From Collybia mongolica (taxonomy: Eukaryota; Basidiomycota; Agaricomycetes; Agaricales; Clitocybaceae): a stretch of DNA of 64,000 nucleotides. The stretch covers positions 868,001 through 932,000 of the forward strand of contig JAAXNY010000017.1 of assembly GCA_013420905.1 (NCBI GenBank), given 5' to 3'. Below, in pieces: positions 1 through 9,247 of this stretch (positions within the stretch are counted from its first letter, which is position 1; each line of letters opens with the position of its first letter). The notes beneath the pieces were generated by a model. The model did not search any database, was not told where the DNA came from, and saw only the letters and a program-made list of their open reading frames with translations. A program made the position numbers and the translations under genes.

Positions 1-738
1 GATGATGCCAAGCTGCAAGCAATTGTGGAAGGCATCCAACAGGCAGCTGACATCGGACTAGAGGACATCCATGATGTCCATATCTTCTCTGACTCCATCA
101 ACACCCTTAGGCGTTCCCTCGACACATCTCACCACTCAGGTCAAGCATCCGCCCTCAAAGTGTGCGATGTGCTGCTGCCTTGGCTGCAGCTCTGCACCAT
201 CCACAAGATCCACCTCCACCACATTACAAATGGGGTGGAGATTGAAGACCACCAACTGGCACACATCAGTGCCATCTCGACTCGCGTTGAGGTGGGTGGA
301 GCACCAGTTATCTCTGCTGACTTTGCACAATGCAAAGCAGTCACACGCATGCTCAATGGCTGGAAATCTCTCTTCCAGTCCAAGAAGTATATTGGCTCCA
401 ATTTCTTGATGCTCTATGCAAAAAAGGACACCCCACTTATTCCAACCCATGTAAATAATGGGCCATGGATGTGCAAGACCGGTCACAGCCATGCTTTGAC
501 TGCCTGCGTGGTGCAATGCATCACCGGACATGCTCCAATTGGGGCGTTCCAATCCCGATTCTTCAAAGAGGAATCTGTCTCCTGTAGGTGCAGTGCTCCC
601 CTGGAAACTGTACAACATGTCCTATATGACTGTCCACAACATGGACGGGAAGACAAGCCCAGCCATCAGCTGCACTATGCGTGGCTGGTCGACTTCCTCT
701 TGGAGAACAAGAGCACTTTCGTGTTTGATGTTCCCTAG
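1..738 (+). CDS. LINE (non-LTR retrotransposon) ORF2 C-terminus, partial: RNase H domain plus zinc-knuckle tail
   Basis: The reading frame is open from base 1, so this is only the C-terminal part of a reverse transcriptase polyprotein that begins left of the window. An RNase H-like segment is seen near the start (IFSDSINTLRRSLD, with the catalytic-type Asp). It is followed by a Cys/His tail, TGHAPIGAFQSRF then CRCSAPLETVQHVLYDCP, which matches the C-terminal region of fungal LINEs. The stop is TAG at 736-738. The 3' untranslated region and poly(A) that follow agree with a LINE end. The enzyme would copy the element RNA at the target site. No ATG is assigned, because the true start lies outside the window. 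Confidence 0.75.
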   Translation, partial: DDAKLQAIVEGIQQAADIGLEDIHDVHIFSDSINTLRRSLDTSHHSGQASALKVCDVLLPWLQLCTIHKIHLHHITNGVEIEDHQLAHISAISTRVEVGGAPVISADFAQCKAVTRMLNGWKSLFQSKKYIGSNFLMLYAKKDTPLIPTHVNNGPWMCKTGHSHALTACVVQCITGHAPIGAFQSRFFKEESVSCRCSAPLETVQHVLYDCPQHGREDKPSHQLHYAWLVDFLLENKSTFVFDVP

Positions 739-1075
739 TCCTAAACAGGCTAGGGGTGGTACTCAGTGTTCTAAGTGATGGCTATAGGGTGCTCCCTGCC
801 CGAACATGCAAACCTGGATAACTGGTGGACTTGAAGCCACCACCTGCTGTGGGGGGCCTACCCCCCGGTGTAGATTGGCCCTTCCAGCCTGTGTACAATG
901 AGCTCCGGCTCCATTCGCTAGTTCGACTCCAGTTGGGCGAGCATCCTAGCTCCGTGGCGCTTTGTCTTCTGCCCCCCTCCCCCATTCCTTCAATTACTAC
1001 TCATAGTGACCAGCGCATGTATTAGGTACAGTTGGTATATAAAATGTTGACCAAAAAAAAAAAAAAAAAAAAAAA
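1..1075 (+). mobile_element. LINE 3' end with poly(A) tail
   Basis: The coding end at 738 is followed by about 315 bp of 3' UTR and then an uninterrupted A tract at 1053-1075, preceded by TATAAAATGTTGACC. This is the normal 3' end of a target-primed non-LTR element. The 5' part lies outside the window, so the target duplication cannot be tested. A second LINE end at 5006 also finishes with TGACC before its A tract, which suggests related families. Confidence 0.75.
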
Positions 1076-1600
1076 GATCCACCTGATCCTTATCAGATGG
1101 TTATCATGATCTAGTGACTATTGTCTCTATTGTTCTTGATGTTCTTGGCATCTCATCAGATGACCAGATGCTGATCACTGTCATACCAGATGATCAGATC
1201 CTTATCATCTTCTTATTGTTTCTATTGTCTTTACTCTCCTTATTGTTCTAGCACATATATATAGGAGAGTAGATAGCCCTGAAGTCCCCAGTTACTTACT
1301 TTGGACTTCAGCTGTTGGCTGTCACAGACATCCCTGCATCTTCCTATTCTAATACATACCCATCTGCTTCAATCTTATTTTTACTGTGGCAAGAATAGAT
1401 GATGAATCATGATTATGGCTTTTGGTTTTGTAAATGAGATGGTAATTAGTCTCATAACAAATACATGTGATATGTTCCTGCCTACAATCAAGGCACTCTC
1501 TAGATTGCACACAATCTTATATATTTCCCTGTATACCTCAATTGAGCCTCAAAACTATTATGCATGCTTTGATATGTAAGTATTTTGTAATCAACAGGCT
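1076..1600. other. Intergenic, possible old LTR fragment
   Basis: No coding region is recognised. A TATATATAGGAGAG block near 1255 followed by a pyrimidine-rich stretch resembles the promoter half of a fungal LTR. No paired LTR, target duplication or TG...CA ends could be shown, so this is only a suggestion. Confidence 0.3.
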
Positions 1601-2080
1601 ATGTCCAGATTCAGCTAGTTTTGAAGGTCTGTGTGTTATGTCAGGGGTGAACAAACATCTTATAACAACAATGACCATGACCAAACATGACCCCTGTGGG
1701 AAATTACACTAAACATTGGAATAATCAACAACTACTACTATATTTACCTGAAATACAGTACAAATAAAATTTCTCTATTTATTGACACATGTCACATGAT
1801 CTATTCCACCACATAAGTATACCAAATACATGACAACAATCTGAACACTTATTTAGTGTACATGATCCTGGTAAAAGTTAGTTCTGATGGTTTTTGTGTT
1901 TTCTCCATAACCAGGCAAGCTATGGCATTGGGCTTTGTGCACAGGCATTGCTTGTTTACTTGGTAACATTTTCCCATGGTCACATGACCTCTATAAACTA
2001 TCATCTACATTGTTTCTAGTCATTTACAACTTCCTGAATGTGGAATGGACTTATTTCTCCTAAGAAAAGAAATAAAGAAT
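1601..2080 (+). repeat. Left arm of long inverted repeat
   Basis: About 480 bp whose reverse complement is found at 4590-5005 plus 5974-5995. By eye the arms are about 95 percent identical, apart from a roughly 40-bp gap in the right arm. The outer end reads ATGTCCAGATTCAGCTAG. The 2.5 kb between the arms carries no transposase, so this could be a non-autonomous DNA element with long termini or an inverted duplication. Confidence 0.75.
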
Positions 2081-2120
2081 GAGTACCTGCCACACAGTGT
2101 GTTGGCCCACTCCACCCAAG

Positions 2121-2470
2121 TATTAAGTGCATGTGGGTTTGACCCAGCTACATACGGGCATAAACACCTATTACCACTAAGTAATCTGTAATGGGCCATC
2201 AGAGTGGAGCTGTACACTAAGTTGCTCTCCAGGTCATATTACAGGTCTAGACTGAGGATACCTGCAGTCCAACGGTATTGTACTGTACCATGTCTGAACC
2301 TCCCAATGCCTTAAAGGTTTGCCTTTGCTTGTTGGGGCATGGTCCCCTCCCTTCACATTGATACCCCGTTCCACTCCCCTCCTGGTATTTTCAGGTTGCC
2401 CTGGAAACCCATTACTCCCCCCCAGTGTCGAAGATAAATGTCCAATCTAAATGAACAACCCATACTTCAA
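2121..2470 (-). repeat. LINE 3'-UTR-like repeat, copy 1
   Basis: About 350 bp nearly identical to 5033-5382, in the same orientation. The copy at 5033 lies next to a T tract and inside a target duplication, so it is the antisense 3' end of a LINE. This copy has no T tract and is probably an older insertion of the same family. Confidence 0.6.
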
Positions 2471-4589
2471 CTTGAGATAGAGGGCCATTACTGGCAGATA
2501 CAAGTCCTTATGTTTTTTTTGATGAACTTTTCTTTATATTTCTTGAACCAGCTTGTTGCAATAGAACTAGCTATCCAGAATCTCTTCAACTTTATATTAC
2601 TTTTTGTTGTTGATAAGTTTGCTTCTGGAATGCTTGTCAGACCATGTCCTAGAATTAGATTGCAGGGTACAGGGAGTAGCTTGACAATGTGGAAGGCCTG
2701 ATGGATACACAACATGAAGATGTAATGTGACCACACATTTGAGCTTGCCAAATACTTGTTGCACTTCTATAAGGGGTCATGTTGCCAAGAGGCTCAGGCA
2801 GGGAGCAGCATATACAATATGAATGGCCATGCAGGGAAGGGATTAGTATAGAGCACTAGAGGCTTGACCATGAGTAGAGAACCCAATCCAAGTCTATTGC
2901 ACTGTGATATGTTAGTCCGGAGTAAACTACTATCTATCAAGGGGTTAAGGCAAAGCATGTCAGGATGATAGATGTAACAGTGAGGCTACACAAGCTGTGC
3001 AATAGTAATCCTGTTGGCTAGATGTGGACAACAAGTGATGCCCTTACAACTTCACCCATATCCATGGTGTATGATATCAGCAACTCCAAATGAATTGCCA
3101 ATAGAAGCTGGTGTTTATAGATCCTATACAAAAATCCAACAACAAAAGGTAACCATATATATCTAGGCACTTCCCTTAAAAACAAGTCAGCTGGTAAAGT
3201 AGGGACTCAGACTCTCAGAGTTGGACTGTGTGAAAAAATTAACAAACTTGAAAATATAGATCCATATTTGTATATTCCAAATACACAACCAACTCAGTAG
3301 CTTCTCTGGGGATCTTACACTGAGCTACAATATATGGAGGTCTTTACACTAAGCCACATAACCCATGTGGACTCCACACAGACTCATTTGGCAGGACCAC
3401 CAGCCAGACAACAATCCATGTCTGCACTGAGTCTGCATCAATCTGCATAATTTTATGTGGACATGTGGACAAGCATGGATGGACAGCTTGCAGAATCTGC
3501 GTGGCCAGTCAATTACTAATCAGATTACTAATATAATTTTATTTACTCAAATTATATATACTATTTGTTATTAATAATATAATATAATGGTGCTGAAAAA
3601 CTTGTAACTAACTAGGTTTGAATGCATATATGCATAAACATTATGTAATATATTTGGCATTCATAACCGTTGGGCAAGATGGACATTCCTAGCTACAGGC
3701 TACACTGGCCTCAAGTCAACACATTTAGGTCACATGACTACAAAGCACGTGCAATGGTCACATTACTGTTGCCACATCTTCATTGGTTCTCTTCAACCAC
3801 ATCAATGATGCCTGCCAAACCGCCAATGCCAATGCCAATGCACCCAAGCCACCAACACCAATGCACCAAATGCCAACCAATGCCAACATGACAACACATG
3901 AGATGGTGTGGGGTGAAGGATAGAAACAGATGCGGAATGAAGGGATGATGAGAAAAGGGTGCCCTGAGGGGCAAAGGGAGGTGAGTCCCACATGCCGCTC
4001 ATCTACACACTCACCATGCAATGTGTCCCCTCCCACTTCAGGAACCCAAGACGAGAAGGACATGGCTGCCAATGCCCAGGGTGCCCCGGCACACCTGGAA
4101 GACAACAACAACAACAACAACCATGAAGACAGCAGCAGCAACTGTGACGACAAGGCCTGCAGCCACAATGGCAACAGCAGCAGCAGCAGCAGCAGCCATA
4201 CCAACAATAGTGCAACAACAACAACGAAGGACAGCAACAAGAATGAGGACAAAGCCAATGACCACCACCACAAGGACAATGAAGACAACAACAACTAAGA
4301 ACAATGGGGACAACAGCCAGAAAAATGGCCTGTGCTGGACCATGCCAGTGCCACCACTGCCACTACCCAGGCCACTGACAATGCCGCAGGGGTGCATCCT
4401 GCACCACCTGGTGCTGAAAGCAACAGCAACAATGGCGACGACAACAGCGGGGGCAGCGGGGGCCCCTGCCCATACTAGATTAAGTATTTACAATCATGTA
4501 GTCTTCATTATTAATATATCATTTTTTTATCAATCTTATTAGCAAGTATTATAATAGTAAAAGAAAGTGAGTAAGTCCACATGGACTTA
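2471..4589. other. AT-rich non-coding stretch with low-complexity DNA
   Basis: This is the interior of the long inverted repeat. No conserved protein is seen. At about 4100-4300 there are imperfect trinucleotide tracts (AAC/CAA and AGC units). They create open frames rich in Asn, Ser or Thr in several registers, which I treat as repeat artefacts. Around 3815-3885 short TGCCAATGC-like units recur. Confidence 0.6.
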
Positions 4590-5995
4590 TTCTTTATTTC
4601 TTTTCTTAGGAGAAATAAGTCCATTCCACATTCAGGAAGTTGTAAATGACTAGAAACAATGTAGGTGATAGTTTATAGAGGTCATGTGACCATGGGAAAA
4701 TGTTACCAAGTAAACAAGCAATGCCTGTGCACAAAAACCATCAGAACTTACTTTTCCCAGGATCATGGACACTAAATGAGCATTCAGATTGTTGTCATGT
4801 ATTTGGTATGCTTATGTGATGGAATAGATCATGTGACATGTGTCAATAAATAGAGAAATTTTATTTGTACTGTATTTCAGGTAAATATAGTAGTAGTTGT
4901 TGATTATTCCAATGTTTAGTGTAATATCCCACAAGGGTCATGTTTGGTAAGGGTTGTTGTTCTTATAAGATGTTTGTTCACCCCTGACATAACACACAGA
5001 CCTTCTTTTTTTTTTTTTTGGTCATATAATAATATTAAGCGCATGTGGGTTTGACCCAGCTACATGTGGGCATAAACACCTATTACCACTAAGTAATCTG
5101 TAATGGGCCATCAGGGTGGAGCTGTACACTAAGTTGCTCTCCAGGTCATATTACGGGTCTAGACTGAGGATACCTGCAGTCCAACGGTATTGTACTGTAC
5201 CATGTCTGAACCTCCCAATGCCTTAAAGGTTTGCCTTTGCTTGTTGGGGCATGGTCCCCTCCCTTCACGTTGGTACCCTGTTCCACTCCCCTCCTGGTAT
5301 TTTCAGGTCACCCTGGAAACCCATTACTCCGCCCAGTGTTGAAGTTAAATGTCCAATCTAAATGAACAACCCATACCTCAAACCTGCTCCCCCTCTCCCA
5401 AATCCCCCCTATTACTTTCCCCCCTGTTCCACACCGCTCTTCCAAAGCAATGACTCCCCTCCAAAATGAGACCACCAAATCCCATCATTGGACAATAAAC
5501 TGGCATTCTCCTCAAGAGGTGTGCTCTGTGCAGGGACAGTAGCTGATCGGGGGCCAGACCCCTTCCTCCTTTTGTATTTGGGTGTAGTGGTTAAGCAAGT
5601 ACAAATAAATCATCGAAAATGTTGGTGGTGACACTCCCTAAGGATCTGCACAAAGCAGAGTACAAGAGTTGTGGTGTCCTTGTGTGGCCTGGTAGTTGAT
5701 GAGGTGGATGTGAACGGATTAATGAAGCCCCCAGTACAGGCAAGATGAGATGACCCTGCAGATAGTCAGAATCAGCTCTGATAAGTTAGAAATTTGGATA
5801 TGGTGTAAAAGGATAGTGGCCCAGGCCAAAGGAGTGGTCTGATGAAAGGCAATGTCAATTAGGGATGAGGTGTTAGGTAGTTTAGGGATGACCTAGTGCA
5901 GGAGGGACAAATTCCCATGGTCGGGTGGTGGTGGTATGTAAAAGATCAAGAAGCGTCAAACACACAGACCTTCAAAACTAGCTGAATCTGGACAT
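4590..5995 (-). repeat. Right arm of long inverted repeat, split by a LINE
   Basis: Reverse-complement partner of 1601-2080. It is continuous from 4590 to 5005 and resumes at 5974, after a 953-bp insertion. The resumed piece CAAAACTAGCTGAATC joins exactly to the sequence expected from the left arm, which proves the order of events: arm first, LINE second. Confidence 0.75.
4991..5973 (-). mobile_element. 5'-truncated LINE insertion with 15-bp target-site duplication
   Basis: The direct repeat AACACACAGACCTTC lies at 4991-5005 and again at 5959-5973. The insert 5006-5958 begins with a T tract (5006-5019) followed by GGTCA, which on the minus strand reads TGACC plus poly(A). It is therefore a 953-bp antisense LINE truncated within its 3' region. 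No ORF survives. Confidence 0.8.
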
Positions 5996-6070
5996 TTCTA
6001 ATATTTTGCTCAAAATAGACTGTGGGAAAAATATGCTCAACAAGGAAATTGTAGAGCCATGTTTGTACAT

Positions 6071-6781
6071 TCAAATATAAACCCAAGGGGCCCACCCATT
6101 GTTAAGATTGTTTGTAACATTCAGTCTCTTTCCAGCATCTTGGCCAACAGAAGTCATTGCCAATGCAGAGTTGTATTTTCTTATATCATCCAGGAACTTT
6201 CTATGATGAATACTGCCATGAGTATATAGTTCCTTTATCTCAGGAGGCAGTTGATGTAGCAATGGCAGTTTGATCTTTCCCCTGAAATAATATGTACCAA
6301 ATTTTGGATTGTTAAGTGTTGACTTTGTTAATTTTTCAGACTCCCAATGTTTGGCTTGACAAAAAGGACATAGGACATTCATAGTCCCTAAATCATAAAT
6401 TTGAATACAATTCTTATCAAATGGTTGCCTGGCTAGTAGAAGAGATGCTGGAAGAGGTGGCTGTGCTGGAGGAAGCTGCAGTGGAGGAGGCATCTCAGGC
6501 ATTGCAGGTAGTTGTGGCTGCAGTTCAGGCTGTGGATATAGAGGTGGATCAGGTACTGGTGGAAAACCTTGATTGGCCAGACTAAAAATACCAACTAAAG
6601 GGTGTTGGACTTGTTCTATTGGAGCAGGAGCTAAAGCAACAGGCTGTCTCCTTTGTCTATAAGGAGAAACTGGAGGCAAATTTGCAGCAGCAGCTCTTAA
6701 TTCAGCAGCAGTTATGGGAATAGGCACAGCTAGAATAAGCCCTCTATTATATACAGCAGGAGCATTTGGAATTACAGCCAA
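6071..6781 (-). pseudogene. Helitron Rep/helicase N-terminal domain fragment (Helitron_like_N)
   Basis: A 236-codon frame without an ATG start. The first half is proline- and glutamine-rich. The second half (about residues 130-230) matches the N-terminal domain of fungal Helitron replication-helicase proteins: CPFCQAKHW, then FGTYYFRGKIKLPLL, then FLDDIRKYNSALAMTSVG. The catalytic HUH and helicase domains that should follow are absent, because the frame stops at 6071 and runs into other repeats. In an intact Helitron this protein nicks and unwinds DNA for rolling-circle transposition. This copy is a remnant. The terminal-like repeat at 6929-7023 lies on its 5' side. Confidence 0.7.
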
Positions 6782-6928
6782 TTGATTGTGTATTGGCTAA
6801 CTGACATTATAGGAGCAGTAGCATGAAGTACAACATGCCCTGGTGCGGGGTAAACAGGCATAGGTATAGGAGCAGGCATAGGAGCAGGCATAGGAACAGG
6901 CACAGGAGCAGGTATAGAAGCAGGCATT

Positions 6929-7023
6929 ACTGATAGTACATCTAGATCTAGAGAGTGGATGGTGGGGTAGCCCTGTATTTTTTGATCGGCTAGTAAATTA
7001 CGATCAACAGTTTAGGATTGCTT
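6929..7023 (-). repeat. 95-bp repeat shared with 27388-27483, probable Helitron 5' terminus
   Basis: Nearly identical, in opposite orientation, to 27388-27483: one extra G and one A/G difference. It lies upstream of the Helitron fragment on the minus strand. On that strand it contains CAATCCTAAAC, compatible with a Helitron insertion between A and TC, although the exact boundary cannot be fixed. Confidence 0.55.
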
Positions 7024-7429
7024 CGTCTACTGAGTGCTGTGTGTTGGTTAATTGGGGGGTGCGAACTATCAATATACGCCAACCTGCCAGAAGAACTTAC
7101 TCCAACTAGTTTTCACGAGGTCAACTTTTGAAACAAACTGGAATTCGAAGCACGCCGGGAGCCTGTCCGCCCTACACATTCACCTGCGCAACATTGTTGC
7201 TTCGCAAACCGTGACACCCGTGACTATGATGGTGATTTATTTCCAACACTCAGGAGCTGAGCTGAGCTTGGACAAAGACGCTATTGAAATCGATCAAATT
7301 CAATTGCGCTATACAAATCTGTACGGACATAAACAGGTGTGTTGTAACATTAAAGCGCAGGATGTTACATAACTAGTGCCGGATGGACTTCTATATCAAG
7401 ACGTATCAGTCCACTGTTGTAAGCAGCTT

Positions 7430-7684
7430 AACAAAATTGGCCCTCATTTATACTGACGCAAATATTGACTAGTGAAGAAACCGATTTGTGTCCCAATGAA
7501 GTGAATCAATGGTCGTCCCAGAAACATTCTCTGTCACCATTAGAGAGCGTAGGACCATACCCGGAGATATCTGGAGTGCAAGGGGGGGATAGCTCCAAAC
7601 CTGTTGAGCTTTGTACAAATGCCTTAAAATTAAGACATATGAGAGAAAATGGGGCAGTCTGTGATGACGAAGCTACGCGTATGT
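7430..7684 (-). pseudogene. F-box-like gene remnant, C-terminal piece (gypsy-interrupted)
   Basis: On the minus strand this DNA contains a stretch (about 7540-7625) that aligns with the 3' part of the decayed F-box gene near 41.35-41.45 kb: CAAAGCTCAACAGGTTTGG here and CAAGGCTCAACAGGTTCGG there. The gypsy element at 7685-14611 separates it from the rest of the same pseudogene at 14612-15514. The target duplication TATGT marks the junction. Confidence 0.55.
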
Positions 7685-8148
7685 TGTTACGGCTGTTTAG
7701 GCCTTATCCTCTAGATCAATATGCTGAGTCGTTCGTTCGTTCTTAGACCGTTGACTTCTGTAAGTCCAACGTCTATTGACTCCCTCAATAGGGCTAAAGT
7801 CAAGTTATCGAGTTTATCTGATCAGAGATGCACTACCCCCTTCGTAAGGCGGATAGGATCGAGTTCGCGTCAAGAGAATAGATGAATAAGGTGAATTCAG
7901 CTAGGTCAAGCTAAAGAGCTAACTAACTAAAGTATCCCTATATATACGTGGTAGTTCGATAAGCGTTGTTTACGCTATTTGTTATAGATAAGAGTTAGTA
8001 AGCTATCTGAGAAGATGAGTAAGGAAGCTTAGTAACTATGGGAAAGAGAATGCATATGGGGATGTCAAAGATAAGGTCAATAAGCGTCTGATAGTAAAAG
8101 AAAAGGGAAAAGAAGTGATATGCCAGACAAGTAGGGGAATTTGTAACA
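7685..8148 (-). repeat. Gypsy 3' LTR
   Basis: 464 bp bounded by TGTTAC...GTAACA, matching 14148-14611 except for one base. It contains the same TATATATA block (7939-7946) as the 5' LTR. The polypurine tract for plus-strand priming lies just upstream on the minus strand at about 8149-8162 (AGAAGAGGGGTAA). Confidence 0.92.
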
Positions 8149-8424
8149 TTACCCCTCTTCTATCTCTAAAGCGTCCCAGCTTTAGAAATCAATTGGCTCT
8201 CCCGACATGTTGGCAATGGCTTCTGGGAAGTCAAAGGGGTCGTCAATTCCGTCATCTACATCTTCATATTCATCCCCAACCCGTCGCCAGCTTCAATGAT
8301 ACCCTGCCGTCCTAGTTATTGGTCTTTCAGGACATTGGTCTCTTTGATGTCCTGGAGCCGGTTTGTAACATATCGGACAATATTGTTTTTCGCAGTGTAT
8401 TGATGAGTGTCCGAAGTTAAGGCA

Positions 8425-9195
8425 TCAAGAGCATAACACGTTTTTGTAAATGATTGCTCGTTCTACTTGCGTGAGGTCGATTGGTTTCTCTCGACTTCCA
8501 ACGTGATTGAGAGCGTTCATCGTGTATTTGATTGGTTTGAGGGTTTTCTTCTTCTTTATGACCGATTTTGTACCTTTTCGTCCTTCTAGATATTTAAATA
8601 CTTCCTTGTTTTGAACCATGTCGTTTGGATCAGGGGTGGAATGTTGCGAGGATGGAGGGGATGGTTCGCGAAAGGGCGGAATTGGTAATGGTGCGGGTTC
8701 GTAAATAGGAGAGTTGGGCGCTGAAGGTGTTGGTGTTATCGGAGGGGATGTTTGTGTTTCTTTGTCACTTGTCGAGATATCTGTAGTTGATTCCGTAGGT
8801 GTCGACGGCATGGACGTAGGTAATCGAATTCCGTCTTGTAGTAAGGGAATTAAGTCTTCTAGAATTCGGAATTCTTGTGTGTTCGTCAGCTCGTCAGTGA
8901 CCTGGTCTAGTGCTCGGCTGATATCCGCAGTTTGAGTGTACAACATATCCCTAATCTCTAAATATTTCCCAACTAGTTCGATGAGTTGGTTATACGGTGG
9001 TTGATTAAACGCTTGGATCATTCTTTCACGGTGTTCTTCGTTCATGAACCATGATAAGAATTTTTGACTGCGTATAATTCTCGTAGCTATCTCGAGACGT
9101 TCTTGGGATCCAATGTTGACGACAGGAGTGTCGGAAGGAGTGTTAAGAGGGGTGGCGGTGGCAATGTAAAGGTTGTTGGTGATGGGGGAAGACAT
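8425..9195 (-). CDS. Gypsy third ORF downstream of pol; zinc-knuckle tail follows a UGA
   Basis: 256 codons from ATG at 9195 to TGA at 8425-8427, between pol and the 3' LTR and in the same orientation. I do not recognise the family. Residues about 25-125 are helix-forming. Residues 130-200 are rich in Pro, Ser and Thr. A basic patch (KSVIKKKKTLK) follows. The same frame continues past the UGA for 43 codons to TGA at 8293-8295 and spells two zinc-knuckle-like units: C-S-stop-C then LNFGHSSIHC, then CPICYKPAPGHQRDQC. The UGA sits inside the first knuckle, where Arg would fit, so it is probably a CGA-to-TGA mutation. Readthrough is the alternative. The full protein would have been about 300 residues. 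A nucleic-acid-binding role is inferred only from the knuckles. Confidence 0.6.
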   Translation of the reverse strand: MSSPITNNLYIATATPLNTPSDTPVVNIGSQERLEIATRIIRSQKFLSWFMNEEHRERMIQAFNQPPYNQLIELVGKYLEIRDMLYTQTADISRALDQVTDELTNTQEFRILEDLIPLLQDGIRLPTSMPSTPTESTTDISTSDKETQTSPPITPTPSAPNSPIYEPAPLPIPPFREPSPPSSQHSTPDPNDMVQNKEVFKYLEGRKGTKSVIKKKKTLKPIKYTMNALNHVGSREKPIDLTQVERAIIYKNVLCS

Positions 9196-9247
9196 TGTTT
9201 GTATGAGCTTTGAAATTTGTTGAGAGCGATGAGAGATGATAGTCTGT

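Noticed and set aside
3758..4542. Long overlapping ORFs rich in Asn, Thr, Val, Leu or Cys
   Set aside because: All frames over the trinucleotide repeats are open. The proteins are repeat translations, not genes.
8425..9195. Envelope-like gene in the gypsy element
   Set aside because: The extra ORF has no signal peptide, membrane segment or fusion-like region; its visible features are helical, Pro/Ser-rich and zinc-knuckle.
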